Shown in pieces: positions 1 through 9,150 of a stretch of DNA of 64,000 bases. Location of the stretch: the NCBI RefSeq assembly GCF_036173125.1, contig NZ_CP108054.1, positions 8,523,001 through 8,587,000 of the forward strand. Reading direction: 5' to 3'. Under the pieces are notes generated by a model. The model did no database searches and had not been told where the DNA came from. It saw only the letters and a list, made by a program, of their open reading frames with translations. A program made the translations under genes and the position numbers. The DNA is from Streptomyces sp. NBC_00286 (GTDB taxonomy: Bacteria; Actinomycetota; Actinomycetes; Streptomycetales; Streptomycetaceae). Positions within the stretch are counted from its first letter, which is position 1. Every line of letters begins with the position of its first letter.

Positions 1-1
1 C

Positions 2-64
2 TTCTTCATGGCCTTCCAGCGCTACTTGATCGACGGCATGGCGACCTCGGGTCTGAAGGGCTGA
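2..64 (+). CDS. Sugar ABC transporter permease, C-terminal end only
   Basis: Only the last 20 codons and the stop lie in the window. The peptide ends FQRYLIDGMATSGLKG, which resembles the conserved tail of MalG/LplC-type carbohydrate ABC permeases (aromatic-QRY-hydrophobic-G ... G-x-KG). The gene ends 7 bases before the next one, so the two are probably co-transcribed. Together with the DUF624-like and YetA-like genes that follow, it suggests uptake of a pectin-derived sugar. The substrate is inferred from neighbours only, because nearly all of the protein is outside the window. Confidence 0.6.
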   Translation, partial: FFMAFQRYLIDGMATSGLKG

Positions 65-71
65 GGCGCGG

Positions 72-671
72 ATGAGTCAGACACCGGTCAAGGCAGGCGG
101 TACGCCACGGGAGTCCGGGTTCGCCGAGCGGTTCGGCCTCTTCGCCGAGTGTTTGCTCACCGGAGTGTGGATCGCACTGGCCTCGCTGCCCCTGGTCACG
201 TACCCCGCCGCGTTCGCCGCCGGAGCGCGGCATCTGCGGCGGCGTACGGAGCATCAGGGCGGCGGCTGGCGGGAGTTCGTCGCCGATTTCCGGGCGGCCG
301 TGCGCCGCGGTTGGCGCGTCGGCGTCGCCGGCTGGGTCGCGGCCTTCGCGGTCTGGGTGGATGTGCAGGCCGTACGGGCCGGAATCCCCGGCGGGCCGCT
401 CGTCGGCGCCGTCGGGCTGTTCGCCCTGTTCGGACTGGTCGTCGCCGGGATGCGGGCGGCTGCGGTCTGGGAGCCCGGAGCGTCGTGGCGGGCGCTGCTC
501 GCGGCGGCCGGGCGTCGTACCGTCCTCGATCCCGCCGGGTCGTTCCTGCTCGTCGGCGGACTGGTCATGGTGGCCTGCTCCGCCTGGTTCGTCGCGCCGC
601 TGGCGGTCCCCGTCCTGGGGGCCGTCGCGGCGGCAGCCCTCGCCGTGGAGGCGCGCGACCGGCGCCGCTGA
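72..671 (+). CDS. DUF624/YesL-like membrane protein
   Basis: A 199-residue integral membrane protein with about four to five hydrophobic segments (roughly residues 25-50, 80-95, 108-128, 150-172 and 173-192). The layout, with an early FGLFAECLLTGVWIALASLP-like first helix and a short basic C-terminus, resembles the YesL/DUF624 family. These proteins accompany sugar ABC transporters and pectin-degradation genes in Bacillus (yes/lpl clusters). Their biochemical role is not known; a link to transporter assembly or function is often supposed. It sits 7 bases after the permease and about 95 bases before the lyase. Family assignment is by overall pattern, so moderate. Confidence 0.6.
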   Translation: MSQTPVKAGGTPRESGFAERFGLFAECLLTGVWIALASLPLVTYPAAFAAGARHLRRRTEHQGGGWREFVADFRAAVRRGWRVGVAGWVAAFAVWVDVQAVRAGIPGGPLVGAVGLFALFGLVVAGMRAAAVWEPGASWRALLAAAGRRTVLDPAGSFLLVGGLVMVACSAWFVAPLAVPVLGAVAAAALAVEARDRRR

Positions 672-766
672 CCGGCCGCACCTCAAGCAAGGTCGGCGCC
701 CTTGGCGTCGTACCTCTCTCTGTCATGCCCCTGACTTCCCCGCACGGAAAGGAAAGGCTGCATCTC

Positions 767-3517
767 ATGGCTCCCATCCCCCGCAGGTCCCTCCTCAAGG
801 CCGCCGCAGTCGCCGGCGCCGCCGCCCAGTTCAGCTGGGCTTTGGGTACCCAGAACGCGTCGGCCGCGCCCAGAGCCGAGCCGGGCGACGCCGACCCGGT
901 GACCCTGGACTGGCTGGAGAAGGGCGGCCTCGGCGCGGCCCCCGGCTCCACCGTGGGCGTGCCCTGGCCGAAGGGCGCGTACGAGAAGGACCAGACGTTC
1001 GCGCTGAAGGACGCCGACGGCAAGGAGGTGCCGGTCCAGTCCTGGCCGATCGGCTACTGGCCGGACGGCTCGCTGAAGTGGACCGCGCACGCGGTCGGAA
1101 CCGGAGTCGGCGCCGGGAAGCTGACGCTCGCCGCCGGTGCGCCCGCGGCCCCCGAGAAGAAGGTCACCGTCGACAAGAGCGGCGGCACCATCGACATATC
1201 GACCGGGGTCATCACCGCGAAGATCGGCAAGAGCGGCTCCACGCTCGTCAAGTCCGTCACCCGCGGCTCCACCGAGATCGCCAAGGACGGCCGGCTCGTA
1301 CTGCTGCGCCAGCCCGAGATCGAGGACGGCGACCAGGGCGCGGAGAAGTACGAGCGGTTCGAGAGCGTCATCGGCGAGGTGGAGGTCGAGCAGGACGGGC
1401 CGGTACGTGCCGTCGTCCGCATCGACGGCAAGCACCGTAAGGGCGGCCGGAGTTGGTTGCCGTTCTCGGTCCGGCTCTACTTCTACGCGGGCGCCGAGTC
1501 GTTCCGCATGGTGCACACCATCACGTTCGACGGGAAGCAGGAGCCCGGCAAGGCGAGCGGCGACTTCATCCGAGGCATTGGTGTGCGCTTCAAGGTGCCG
1601 ATGCGGGACGCCGCGTACGACCGGCACATCCGCATCGGCGGCGAGGGCACCGGTCTGCTGCGCGAGGCGGTCAAGGGCATCACAGGGCTACGGCGCGACC
1701 CGGGGGCGGCCGTGCGGACGGCCCAGTTCGAGGGCAAGAAGCTGCCCGACCCGTCCACCTGGGACCAGCGGGTGACCACCCGGCTGCAATACATCCCCGA
1801 GTGGGGCGACTACACCCTCTCGCAGCTCTCGGCCGACGGCTTCGGCGTCCGCAAGCGCACCAAGAAGGGCCACGGCTGGATTCCCGCAGGCGGCGGCCGA
1901 CGGGCCAGCGGCTTCGGGTACGTCGGCGGCGCGTCTGGCGGATTCGCCTTCGGACTGCGGGACTTCTGGGAGAAGTTCCCCGCCCAGCTCGACATCCGCA
2001 ATGCCCAGACCGACGAGGCCGAGGTCACCCTCTGGCTCTGGTCGCCCGAGGCGCAGCCCATGGACCTGCGCTTCTACCACGACGGCATGGGCCAGGACAC
2101 CTACCCCGAACAGCTCGAAGGCCTCAACATCACCTACGAGGACTACGAGCCCGGCTTCGGCACGCCCTACGGCATCGCCCGCACCAGCGAACTCCTCTTC
2201 TGGGCCCACGAGTCCACACCGAGCGCCGAGGCGATGGCCAAGCAGGTGGAGGCCGTACGCACTCCGCCGCAGCTCGCCGCCCCGCCCAAGCAGCTCATCA
2301 AGGCGGGCGTCTTCGGCAAGCTGTTCGCCGAGCCCGACCGCTCCACGGCCGCCAAGGCGAAGATCGAGGACCACCTCGACTTCCTCTTCACCTACTACAA
2401 GGACCAGGTGGAGATGCGCCGTTGGTACGGCTTCTGGGACTACGGCGACATCATGCACAGCTACGACCCCAGCCGCCACCAGTGGTGCTACGACGTAGGC
2501 GGCTACGCCTGGGACAACTCCGAGCTCTCGCCCGACCTGTGGCTCTGGTTCGCGTACATGCGCTCCGGACGCGCCGACATCTTCCGCTTCGCCGAGGCCA
2601 TGACCCGCCACACCGGCGAGGTCGACGTCTACCACCTCGGCAAATGGGCGGGCCTCGGCACCCGCCATGGCGTCCAGCACTACGCGGACAGCGCCAAGCA
2701 GCAGCGCATCGCCAACACCACCTACCGCCGCTACTACTACTTCCTCACCGCGGACGAGCGCGTCGGCGACCTCATGCACGCCAACGTCGACTCCGACGAG
2801 ACGTTCCTCGTTCTCGACCCCATCCGCAAGATCCGCACCGAGCCGTACGAGCCGGACAGGAACGCCCTGTCCATCGGCTTCGGTACGGACTGGTCAGGGC
2901 TGGTCTCCGCCTGGCTCACCGAGTGGGAACGGCGCGGCCCCAAGTGGGAGAAGGCCAAGGCGCGCGTCCTGTCCACCATGGAGACCATCGCGGCCCAGCC
3001 CAACGGCTTCGTCCAGGGCAACGCGCTGTACGACCTGGACACCGGGAAGTTCGCCATCGACAAGGAGGCCAAGGTCGGCGTCTCGCACTTGTCGGCGATG
3101 TTCGGCCTGGTCGAGCTGAACGCCGAGCTCATCGACCAGGTCGACATGCCGAAGTTCAAGGAGGCGTGGCTCGACTACTGCCGCTACTTCAATGCCACGA
3201 AGGCCGAGCAGAAGGCCCGTTACGGCTCCGACTTCGGTTCCCTGCTGCTCTTCCAGGGGCACTCACGGCAAGACGCGTACGCCGCCGTGCAGTTGAAGGA
3301 CGACAAGCTCGCCGCGCGCGCGTGGCAGCAGTTCTACAACAGCCGGGACACCTGGGACTACAAGGAGTCCACCGACTGGTCCACGAAGAAGATCGAGGGC
3401 CCGACCGCCCTCGTCCCCGGCAGCGAGGCGGCGTGGGTGTCCACCAATGCGACGGCGCTGTACGGACTGGCGGCGATCCAGAACCTGGCCCTCGTCGGCG
3501 ACAAGATCCCCTCATGA
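767..3517 (+). CDS. Tat-exported exo-rhamnogalacturonan lyase family protein (YetA/PcRGLX-like)
   Basis: A 916-residue protein. I start it at the ATG after GGAAAGGAAAGG because this gives a twin-arginine signal peptide (MAPIPRRSLLKAAAVAGAAA, cleavage near ASAA, residues 29-32). The mature part opens with the RIFT-barrel type pattern GVPWPKG ... VQSWPIGYWPDGSLKW (residues about 60-110), which I recognise from the PcRGLX/YetA family, assigned to polysaccharide lyase family 26. It probably cleaves rhamnogalacturonan-I from chain ends outside the cell. In B. subtilis yetA lies beside lplABC; here the lyase lies beside a sugar permease and a YesL-like gene, an analogous linkage. I cannot identify catalytic residues. 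An upstream extension of the open frame is rejected because it would bury the signal peptide. Confidence 0.75.
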   Translation: MAPIPRRSLLKAAAVAGAAAQFSWALGTQNASAAPRAEPGDADPVTLDWLEKGGLGAAPGSTVGVPWPKGAYEKDQTFALKDADGKEVPVQSWPIGYWPDGSLKWTAHAVGTGVGAGKLTLAAGAPAAPEKKVTVDKSGGTIDISTGVITAKIGKSGSTLVKSVTRGSTEIAKDGRLVLLRQPEIEDGDQGAEKYERFESVIGEVEVEQDGPVRAVVRIDGKHRKGGRSWLPFSVRLYFYAGAESFRMVHTITFDGKQEPGKASGDFIRGIGVRFKVPMRDAAYDRHIRIGGEGTGLLREAVKGITGLRRDPGAAVRTAQFEGKKLPDPSTWDQRVTTRLQYIPEWGDYTLSQLSADGFGVRKRTKKGHGWIPAGGGRRASGFGYVGGASGGFAFGLRDFWEKFPAQLDIRNAQTDEAEVTLWLWSPEAQPMDLRFYHDGMGQDTYPEQLEGLNITYEDYEPGFGTPYGIARTSELLFWAHESTPSAEAMAKQVEAVRTPPQLAAPPKQLIKAGVFGKLFAEPDRSTAAKAKIEDHLDFLFTYYKDQVEMRRWYGFWDYGDIMHSYDPSRHQWCYDVGGYAWDNSELSPDLWLWFAYMRSGRADIFRFAEAMTRHTGEVDVYHLGKWAGLGTRHGVQHYADSAKQQRIANTTYRRYYYFLTADERVGDLMHANVDSDETFLVLDPIRKIRTEPYEPDRNALSIGFGTDWSGLVSAWLTEWERRGPKWEKAKARVLSTMETIAAQPNGFVQGNALYDLDTGKFAIDKEAKVGVSHLSAMFGLVELNAELIDQVDMPKFKEAWLDYCRYFNATKAEQKARYGSDFGSLLLFQGHSRQDAYAAVQLKDDKLAARAWQQFYNSRDTWDYKESTDWSTKKIEGPTALVPGSEAAWVSTNATALYGLAAIQNLALVGDKIPS

Positions 3518-3544
3518 CCGTCGCCTAGCACCACCACCCCAGCC

Positions 3545-3587
3545 CCTCCCGCACTCGCCGCGCGCAACGACCGGCGAGTGCGGGAGG
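3545..3587 (+). terminator. Hairpin terminator after the YetA-like lyase
   Basis: A perfect 16-bp inverted repeat (arms 3545-3560 and 3572-3587) with an 11-base loop lies 28 bases past the lyase stop. No T run follows, which is usual for Streptomyces hairpin terminators. It separates the carbohydrate region from the SRPBCC gene. Confidence 0.65.
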
Positions 3588-3618
3588 CAACCACCGGCTC
3601 CGTGGGCAGACTCAGGCC

Positions 3619-4077
3619 ATGGACTGGACGTACTACCGCTTCCGTAGCCTCTGGATTCTCGCGGCCCCGGCCGACGACGTCTACGACGTGCTGGCCGACG
3701 CCGAGAACTACGACCGGTGGTGGCCACAGGTGCGTGAGGTGACGCGGATCGACGACCGCAGCGGAATCATCCGGATCCGCTCGCTGCTCCCGTACGACCT
3801 GGTGTTCACCGCGCGTGAGGTGCGCCGCGACCGGGCGGCCGGGGTTCTGGAGATCGCGATGACCGGCGATGTGGACGGCTGGGCACGCTGGACGCTCACG
3901 TCCGAGGGCTCGGGCACCCGCGCCCGCTACGACCAGGAGGTCCATGTGACCAAGCCCCTGCTGCGGCGCCTCGCCGTGCCGGGGCGACCCGCCTTCCGCG
4001 CCAACCACGCGCTGATGATGCGGGCGGGACGGCGCGGGCTGGCCGCGTACCTGGGTGCGAACCAACAACCCGTTTGA
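3619..4077 (+). CDS. SRPBCC family (polyketide cyclase/START-like) protein
   Basis: A 152-residue soluble protein with the SRPBCC helix-grip pattern: an N-terminal strand, then APADDVYDVLADAENYDRWW with the Trp pair typical of the family, repeated beta strands, and a long C-terminal helix. Such proteins bind small hydrophobic ligands; some are cyclases or aromatases, many have no known substrate, and none is evident here. No Shine-Dalgarno is seen. A CAGACT hexamer ends 6 bases before the ATG, so the message may be leaderless. The stop codon overlaps the -35 box of the tRNA-Val promoter. Confidence 0.75.
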   Translation: MDWTYYRFRSLWILAAPADDVYDVLADAENYDRWWPQVREVTRIDDRSGIIRIRSLLPYDLVFTAREVRRDRAAGVLEIAMTGDVDGWARWTLTSEGSGTRARYDQEVHVTKPLLRRLAVPGRPAFRANHALMMRAGRRGLAAYLGANQQPV

Positions 4078-4103
4078 TGGGAACCCCGCTCGACCTGTAT
4101 GGT
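4074..4103 (+). promoter_or_regulatory. Promoter of tRNA-Val
   Basis: A -35 TTGATG (4074-4079) and a -10 TATGGT (4098-4103) are separated by 18 bases and lie 13 bases before the mature tRNA. The -35 box overlaps the end of the SRPBCC gene. Assigned by match to the vegetative (HrdB-type) consensus. Confidence 0.6.
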
Positions 4104-4116
4104 TCAGTGCGTTCCC

Positions 4117-4188
4117 GGGCGATTAGCTCAGTGGGAGAGCGCTTCGTTCACACCGAAGAGGTCACTGGTTCGAACCCAGTATCGCCCA
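4117..4188 (+). tRNA. tRNA-Val, anticodon CAC
   Basis: All cloverleaf arms can be drawn: a 7-bp acceptor GGGCGAT/ATCGCCC, D stem GCTC/GAGC, anticodon stem CTTCG/CGAAG with loop TTCACAC (anticodon CAC, reads GUG), T stem ACTGG/CCAGT with loop TTCGAAC, and discriminator A. It is 72 nt long. The CCA end is not encoded (ACCC follows), as is common in Streptomyces. It has its own promoter and hairpin terminator. It marks the border between the carbohydrate genes and conserved core genes. Confidence 0.97.
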
Positions 4189-4199
4189 CCCGGAGACAG

Positions 4200-4227
4200 C
4201 CGGTCCGTCACAGACGGACCGGTTTTT
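4200..4227 (+). terminator. Terminator of tRNA-Val
   Basis: A 10-bp perfect stem (4200-4209 with 4213-4222) with a 3-base loop is followed by five T residues. This is a classic rho-independent terminator 12 bases after the tRNA. Confidence 0.85.
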
Positions 4228-4264
4228 CGCATGTCAGGGCCTGTGCCGTGGCATTCTCCAGGAC

Positions 4265-4990
4265 TTACGCCGCCGCCGGGAGCTCCGGTCGCAGAGGCCA
4301 CGCCGGGTCGACCGGCTCCTCCGTGCCGCTGCGCGCGAACCACGCCTCCAGGCCGCGGGCCTGCGCCGCATGCCACACCGCCTGCAGCGTGTGCAGTTCG
4401 GCCGGCGAGAGCCGCTCCAGGCGGGCCGCGAAACGGCGCCCCACCGCGCGTACGACATCCATCGCGGCCAGCGCGTCGGCCGCCGCGTCATGGGCGCCCG
4501 TCAGCTCCACGCCATAGTGCGCGCACAGGTCCGTCAGCGTGCGGCGGCCCTTGCGGTAGCGGTCCAGGTGTTTGTCGAGGACCCGGGGATCGAGCACGCG
4601 CAGCGGCACGGTCTCGAACCAGTGGTCCAGCGACGACGCCCGATGGCGACGCAACTCCCGGTCCAGCAGCGTCAGATCGAACGGCGCGTTCATCACCACG
4701 AGCGGGCGTCCCGCAGCGCTCTGCTCGGCCAGCTCCCTGACTATCTCGTCCATCACCGGCGACGGCCAGCGGCCGTTGCGCTGCAGGTGATCCTCCGTCA
4801 GACCGTGGACCGCCGTTGCCCCTTCGGGCACCGGAACGCCCGGATTGACCAGCCAGCGGCTCACCCGCGGCCGGCCTCCGGGAGCGTCCTGGACGACGAC
4901 GGCGGCCGACACGATCCTGTCGGTCTCCACGTCCACACCCGTCGTCTCGGTGTCGAACGCGGCCAGTGGTCCCTCGTACCAGCACGTCAT
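4265..4990 (-). CDS. DEDDh 3'-5' exonuclease (DnaQ-like)
   Basis: A 241-residue protein with the DnaQ-type exonuclease fold. Exo I is AAFDTETTG (residues 9-17, catalytic Asp and Glu), the middle Asp lies in NAPFDLTLL, and Exo III is HDAAADALA (catalytic His and Asp). The DEDDh set therefore looks complete. It probably degrades DNA or RNA 3' to 5' in the cytoplasm. It is not fused to a polymerase or helicase, so it could be a proofreading-type subunit, an RNase T-like enzyme or a stand-alone repair nuclease. GAGGAG lies 10 bases before the ATG. It diverges from a DUF4365 nuclease-like gene across 178 bases. Confidence 0.85.
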   Translation of the reverse strand: MTCWYEGPLAAFDTETTGVDVETDRIVSAAVVVQDAPGGRPRVSRWLVNPGVPVPEGATAVHGLTEDHLQRNGRWPSPVMDEIVRELAEQSAAGRPLVVMNAPFDLTLLDRELRRHRASSLDHWFETVPLRVLDPRVLDKHLDRYRKGRRTLTDLCAHYGVELTGAHDAAADALAAMDVVRAVGRRFAARLERLSPAELHTLQAVWHAAQARGLEAWFARSGTEEPVDPAWPLRPELPAAA

Positions 4991-5168
4991 ACGCGTGCAA
5001 CTCCTCGTTCACCCTCGGCAGTTGACGGACCGTCCACGCCCTCCCCTGTCCGATTCGGTGATACCCGGGCTGTTTGCGCCGTACGCCGGGAGGAGACAAC
5101 AGAGATACGGGTCTTTGCAGTTCAGCGGCCCGTCGCGGGGATTCACCGGTTTCGGAAGGCTGTTGGAG

Positions 5169-5735
5169 ATGGCCATCGCGCAGCCCGAACAGGGCGGGCT
5201 GCTGCCTCAGCGGACACCACCGCATCGCGGCACACTCGCCACCACCGCCTGTATGGAGACACTGCAGGTCGGCTATCTGCACGCGGTCGCGGCGGCCGCC
5301 GGCTGCTCCCTGTCCCAGCCCTTTCCCGACAACGGCATCGACTGGCACGTCAGCCACAGCGCCCCCGGGCACACGGTCGACGACGAAGTCACGATCAAGG
5401 TGCAGCTCAAGTGCACGTACCAGATCCGTCCGAACCCCCCGGGCCCGGCCTTCTCCTTCACGCTCGACAACGCCCACCTGGAGAAGCTCGCCCGCAGCCC
5501 GGTCTCGGTGCACAAAATACTGGTCGTGATGCTGGTGCCCAGATCCCAGGACGACTGGCTGCGCGCCAGCCACGACCGGCTCGATCTGCGGCACTGCTGC
5601 TACTGGACCAATCTCGCCGGACACCGCATCACCGGCCGGCGCAGGACCACCGTGCGGATACCGACCTCGCGCATCTTCGACGACCGGGCGCTCTGCGAAA
5701 TCATGACGCGGGTCGGAACGGGAGGCAGACCGTGA
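5169..5735 (+). CDS. DUF4365 domain protein, nuclease-like fold
   Basis: A 188-residue protein. I recognise the DUF4365 pattern: a helix ending in CSLSQPFPDNGIDWHV (about residues 46-61), then a hydrophobic strand with IKVQLKCT (76-83). Spacing and residues (Asp58, then Gln79-x-Lys81) resemble a PD-(D/E)XK active site with Gln in place of the acidic residue, so a nuclease-like function is an inference. The ATG with GGAAGG about 9 bases upstream is preferred to longer in-frame forms. Its stop overlaps the GTG of the next gene by 4 bases, implying translational coupling. No experimental role is known to me. Confidence 0.7.
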   Translation: MAIAQPEQGGLLPQRTPPHRGTLATTACMETLQVGYLHAVAAAAGCSLSQPFPDNGIDWHVSHSAPGHTVDDEVTIKVQLKCTYQIRPNPPGPAFSFTLDNAHLEKLARSPVSVHKILVVMLVPRSQDDWLRASHDRLDLRHCCYWTNLAGHRITGRRRTTVRIPTSRIFDDRALCEIMTRVGTGGRP

Positions 5736-6964
5736 CGCACCGCCCGACCGACGAACCGGCACGACCAGCCAGGCCCCACCCGGTGGAGCCGCCCGGCCAG
5801 TGGGACCGGCCGCCCAGGCCCGACCAGGTCGACCCCGCCGTCCTCAGCGCGCTGCTGCACCGGCACGGCTGGCAGCGCCGCGGTGGAGCCGCCGGACGGT
5901 ACGGCCGCTGGACCCCGCCCGGGCCCGGCGGCGCCGGCACCAGCCTGCTCGTGCCGGAGAGCCGGGCCTTCCCCGACAGCGACGACCTCCTCGGCGAGGC
6001 CCTCCTCGCGCTGTCGCGCAGCGGCTCGCCCTCCGCTCGTGACGTCCTGATCGGCCTCGCCGTGCCCAGCGACGAGATCCGCTGGCAGCGCGATGTGCCC
6101 ACCGGGCCCGCGGGCGCCACGCCCTGGACCGTCGAGGAGCAACTGCGCCTGGCAGCCCGCCAGATGCTCCTCGCGGGCGCCCTCGCCGTACGCGCGCGTG
6201 CGGGCTACTACGGCGCCCGCCACCGCAGGCCCGCCGCCGCGTCCCTGGAGAACGTGCTCGTCTCGGCCGGGCCCGACGGTCGGCAACTGACCGCTTTAGT
6301 GCCCGTGGCCACCGGCCGGCCGCTCGCCGTCCGGCTCCACCAGGCGGTGTACGCGGCCCGCGAGGCCATCGACTACCAACGCGCCACCGGCGGCATGGAC
6401 GCCTTCGACAGCGCCGTCGAAGCGGGCGTCAGCCATGAGCTCACAGAAGCTCTCATCACCCTCGTGAAGGGCACCGAGGGCGCCCGGATCGCCGTCGACT
6501 GGGCGCCCGCCGCCGGAGTCCCCGAGGGCTGCGCGACACCCGCCGAACCCGTCGAGTTCTCACCCGGCGACCTGCCCGTCCTGCGCGAGGCAGGCGCCCG
6601 CTATCTGCGCGAGGAACCGTCCGTTGCGGTGCGGATCACGGGCACGGTCGTACGAATGCGCAGGTCGGCGCCGCGCGGTGACGGCGCGGTGCGGCTGCGG
6701 GTCATCGCGGGCGCCGAGATACCGCACGTACGGATGACGCTCGACGAGGAGGCGTACCGGATCGCGGGCCATGCCCATCTGCTGGGGCTGCCGGTACGGG
6801 TGCACGGGCGGCTGGAGAGCCGGGGCGGCTTCCGGCGGCTGACCGGCGCTTCCGGGGTCGCGCCCGTGCAGGTGGACGAGGCGGAACGGGACCGGCTGAT
6901 GAAGTCGCTGCAGGAGACCGCGGAGATCACGGCCTTCTTCGAGGAGACGTGCGGCGGGGACTGA
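5732..6964 (+). CDS. Conserved protein of unknown function, coupled to the DUF4365 gene
   Basis: A 410-residue protein starting at a GTG that overlaps the upstream stop (GTGA). The first 40 residues are Pro/Arg-rich. Residues about 45-290 form an alpha/beta-rich region with no motif I know. Residues about 300-390 look beta-rich and may be an OB-like barrel ([10 protein letters not shown] ... [19 protein letters not shown]). There is no signal peptide or membrane segment, so it is probably cytoplasmic. Coupling to the nuclease-like gene suggests the two act together, but I cannot name the function. Longer in-frame starts would run through the upstream gene and are rejected. Confidence 0.7.
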   Translation: MTHRPTDEPARPARPHPVEPPGQWDRPPRPDQVDPAVLSALLHRHGWQRRGGAAGRYGRWTPPGPGGAGTSLLVPESRAFPDSDDLLGEALLALSRSGSPSARDVLIGLAVPSDEIRWQRDVPTGPAGATPWTVEEQLRLAARQMLLAGALAVRARAGYYGARHRRPAAASLENVLVSAGPDGRQLTALVPVATGRPLAVRLHQAVYAAREAIDYQRATGGMDAFDSAVEAGVSHELTEALITLVKGTEGARIAVDWAPAAGVPEGCATPAEPVEFSPGDLPVLREAGARYLREEPSVAVRITGTVVRMRRSAPRGDGAVRLRVIAGAEIPHVRMTLDEEAYRIAGHAHLLGLPVRVHGRLESRGGFRRLTGASGVAPVQVDEAERDRLMKSLQETAEITAFFEETCGGD

Positions 6965-7085
6965 GCGGGGACGGAGACCGGGGGAGAGGCAACCTTTTCG
7001 CGAGGGGGGCCGTGGGCTCGGTACGATCCCTTCTATTGCGTACGCAGGAGAAGACGCGCACGCCCCCTTCAGTCAGGAGAGACCG

Positions 7086-9062
7086 GTGTCAGACGTCCGT
7101 GTGATCATCCAACGCGATTCCGAGCGGGAAGAGCGCGTGGTGACGACGGGCACTACGGCCGCCGAACTCTTCACCGGGGAGCGCACGATCATCGCCGCGC
7201 GGGTGGCGGGCGAGCTGAAGGACCTCGCGTACGAGGTGAAGGACGGCGAGACCGTCGAGGGCGTCGAGATCTCCTCCGAGGACGGTCTGAACATCCTGCG
7301 CCACTCCACCGCGCACGTCATGGCGCAGGCCGTGCAGGAGCTCTTCCCCGAGGCCAAGCTGGGCATCGGCCCGCCGGTCAAGGACGGCTTCTACTACGAC
7401 TTCGACGTCGAGAAGCCGTTCACGCCCGAGGATCTCAAGGCCATCGAGAAGAAGATGCAGGAGATTCAGAAGCGCGGTCAGCGTTTCTCGCGGCGTGTGG
7501 TGACGGACGAGGCCGCGCGTACGGAGCTGGCTTCGGAGCCGTACAAGCTGGAGCTGATCGGGCTGAAGGGCTCGGCGTCTTCGGACGACGGTGCGGATGT
7601 CGAGGTGGGCGCCGGCGAGCTGACCATCTACGACAACATCGACGCCAAGACCGGTGACCTGTGCTGGAAGGACCTGTGCCGGGGGCCGCACCTGCCGACC
7701 ACGCGGAACATTCCGGCGTTCAAGCTGATGCGCAACGCCGCCGCGTACTGGCGTGGCAGCGAGAAAAACCCGATGCTGCAGCGCATCTACGGCACCGCCT
7801 GGCCGTCCAAGGATGAGCTCAAGGCGCACCTCGAGTTCCTCGCGGAGGCCGAGAAGCGCGATCACCGGAAGCTGGGCAGCGAACTTGACCTGTTCTCGAT
7901 TCCTGAGCAGATCGGGTCGGGACTGGCCGTCTTCCATCCCAAGGGCGGCATCATCCGCCGGGTGATGGAGGACTACTCGCGGCGTCGCCACGAGGAGGCG
8001 GGCTACGAGTTCGTCTACACCCCGCATGCGACGAAGGGGAAGCTCTTCGAGACCTCGGGGCACCTGGACTGGTACGCGGACGGTATGTACCCGCCCATGC
8101 AGCTCGACGAGGGCGTGGACTACTACCTCAAGCCCATGAACTGCCCGATGCACAACCTGATCTTCGACGCGCGTGGGCGGTCGTACCGTGAACTGCCGCT
8201 CAGGCTCTTCGAGTTCGGGACCGTGTACCGGTACGAGAAGTCGGGCGTCGTGCACGGGCTGACCCGGGCCCGCGGCTTCACCCAGGACGACGCGCACATC
8301 TACTGCACGCGTGAACAGATGTCGGAGGAGCTTGACAAGCTGCTCACATTCGTCCTCGAACTGCTGCGGGACTACGGTCTGACCGACTTCTACCTGGAAC
8401 TGTCCACCAAGGACGAGACCAAGTTCGTCGGCTCGGACGAGGCCTGGGAAGAGGCGACCGAGACGCTGCGGGAGGTGGCTGAGAAGCAGGGGCTGCCGTT
8501 GGTTCCGGACCCGGGTGGTGCCGCCTTCTACGGGCCGAAGATCTCCGTCCAGGCGCGCGATGCCATCGGCCGTACGTGGCAGATGTCGACGATCCAGCTC
8601 GACTTCAACCTGCCGGAGCGCTTCGAGCTGGAGTACACCTCGCCCGACGGTTCCAAGCAGCGTCCGGTCATGATCCACCGCGCGCTGTTCGGCTCGATCG
8701 AGCGGTTCTTCGCTGTGCTGCTGGAGCATTACGCCGGCGCGTTCCCGGCGTGGCTGGCTCCGGTGCAGGCGGTCGGTATCCCGGTGGGCGACGCGCATGT
8801 CGAGTACCTGGAGAAGTTCGCTGCCGAGGCTAAGCAGAAGGGGCTGCGGGTCGAGGTCGACTCTTCGTCGGATCGCATGCAGAAGAAGATCAGGACGGCA
8901 CAGAAGCAGAAAGTTCCGTTCATGATCATCGTCGGTGACGATGACATGAACGCCGACACGGTGTCGTTCCGGTACCGCGACGGGTCGCAGGAGAACGGCA
9001 TTCCGCGGGACGAGGCGCTGGCGAAGCTTGTTGATGTTGTGGAGCGCCGAGTGCAGGTGTGA
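7086..9062 (+). CDS. thrS: Threonine--tRNA ligase
   Basis: A 658-residue class II synthetase that charges tRNA-Thr. It has an N-terminal TGS domain (about 1-65) and an editing domain with the HSTAH motif (residues 74-78). The catalytic core contains MNCPMHN (zinc-binding Cys), motif 2 ([15 protein letters not shown]) and motif 3 ([11 protein letters not shown]), and an anticodon-binding domain ends the protein. The GTG start has AGGAGAG about 5 bases upstream. A 120-base leader precedes it, but I see no T-box or other attenuator. Length is normal for the family. Confidence 0.97.
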   Translation: MSDVRVIIQRDSEREERVVTTGTTAAELFTGERTIIAARVAGELKDLAYEVKDGETVEGVEISSEDGLNILRHSTAHVMAQAVQELFPEAKLGIGPPVKDGFYYDFDVEKPFTPEDLKAIEKKMQEIQKRGQRFSRRVVTDEAARTELASEPYKLELIGLKGSASSDDGADVEVGAGELTIYDNIDAKTGDLCWKDLCRGPHLPTTRNIPAFKLMRNAAAYWRGSEKNPMLQRIYGTAWPSKDELKAHLEFLAEAEKRDHRKLGSELDLFSIPEQIGSGLAVFHPKGGIIRRVMEDYSRRRHEEAGYEFVYTPHATKGKLFETSGHLDWYADGMYPPMQLDEGVDYYLKPMNCPMHNLIFDARGRSYRELPLRLFEFGTVYRYEKSGVVHGLTRARGFTQDDAHIYCTREQMSEELDKLLTFVLELLRDYGLTDFYLELSTKDETKFVGSDEAWEEATETLREVAEKQGLPLVPDPGGAAFYGPKISVQARDAIGRTWQMSTIQLDFNLPERFELEYTSPDGSKQRPVMIHRALFGSIERFFAVLLEHYAGAFPAWLAPVQAVGIPVGDAHVEYLEKFAAEAKQKGLRVEVDSSSDRMQKKIRTAQKQKVPFMIIVGDDDMNADTVSFRYRDGSQENGIPRDEALAKLVDVVERRVQV

Positions 9063-9067
9063 TGGGG

Positions 9068-9114
9068 CCCCGCTGACGCGGGGTTTCGGGCCCCCGGGAT
9101 TCCCGGGGGCCTTT
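9068..9114 (+). terminator. Tandem hairpin terminators after thrS
   Basis: Two stem-loops follow the thrS stop directly. The first is CCCCGC-TGAC-GCGGGG with TTT (9068-9086). The second has near-perfect 11-bp arms (9089-9099 and 9101-9111) and is also followed by TTT. Together they form a strong double terminator before the HIT gene. Confidence 0.75.
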
Positions 9115-9150
9115 GCCGTGCATGGTGTGTGAAGCCATATGCTGCACCAC

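Noticed and set aside
149..766. 206-codon in-frame extension of the YetA-like lyase
   Set aside because: It would overlap the membrane-protein gene, is Arg/Ala-rich without domain character, and would bury the Tat signal peptide that starts at the chosen ATG.
6965..7085. T-box or other leader riboswitch before thrS
   Set aside because: No specifier stem, T-box sequence or terminator/antiterminator pair is seen. The leader is short and shows only a TACGAT hexamer at 7022-7027 without a good -35.
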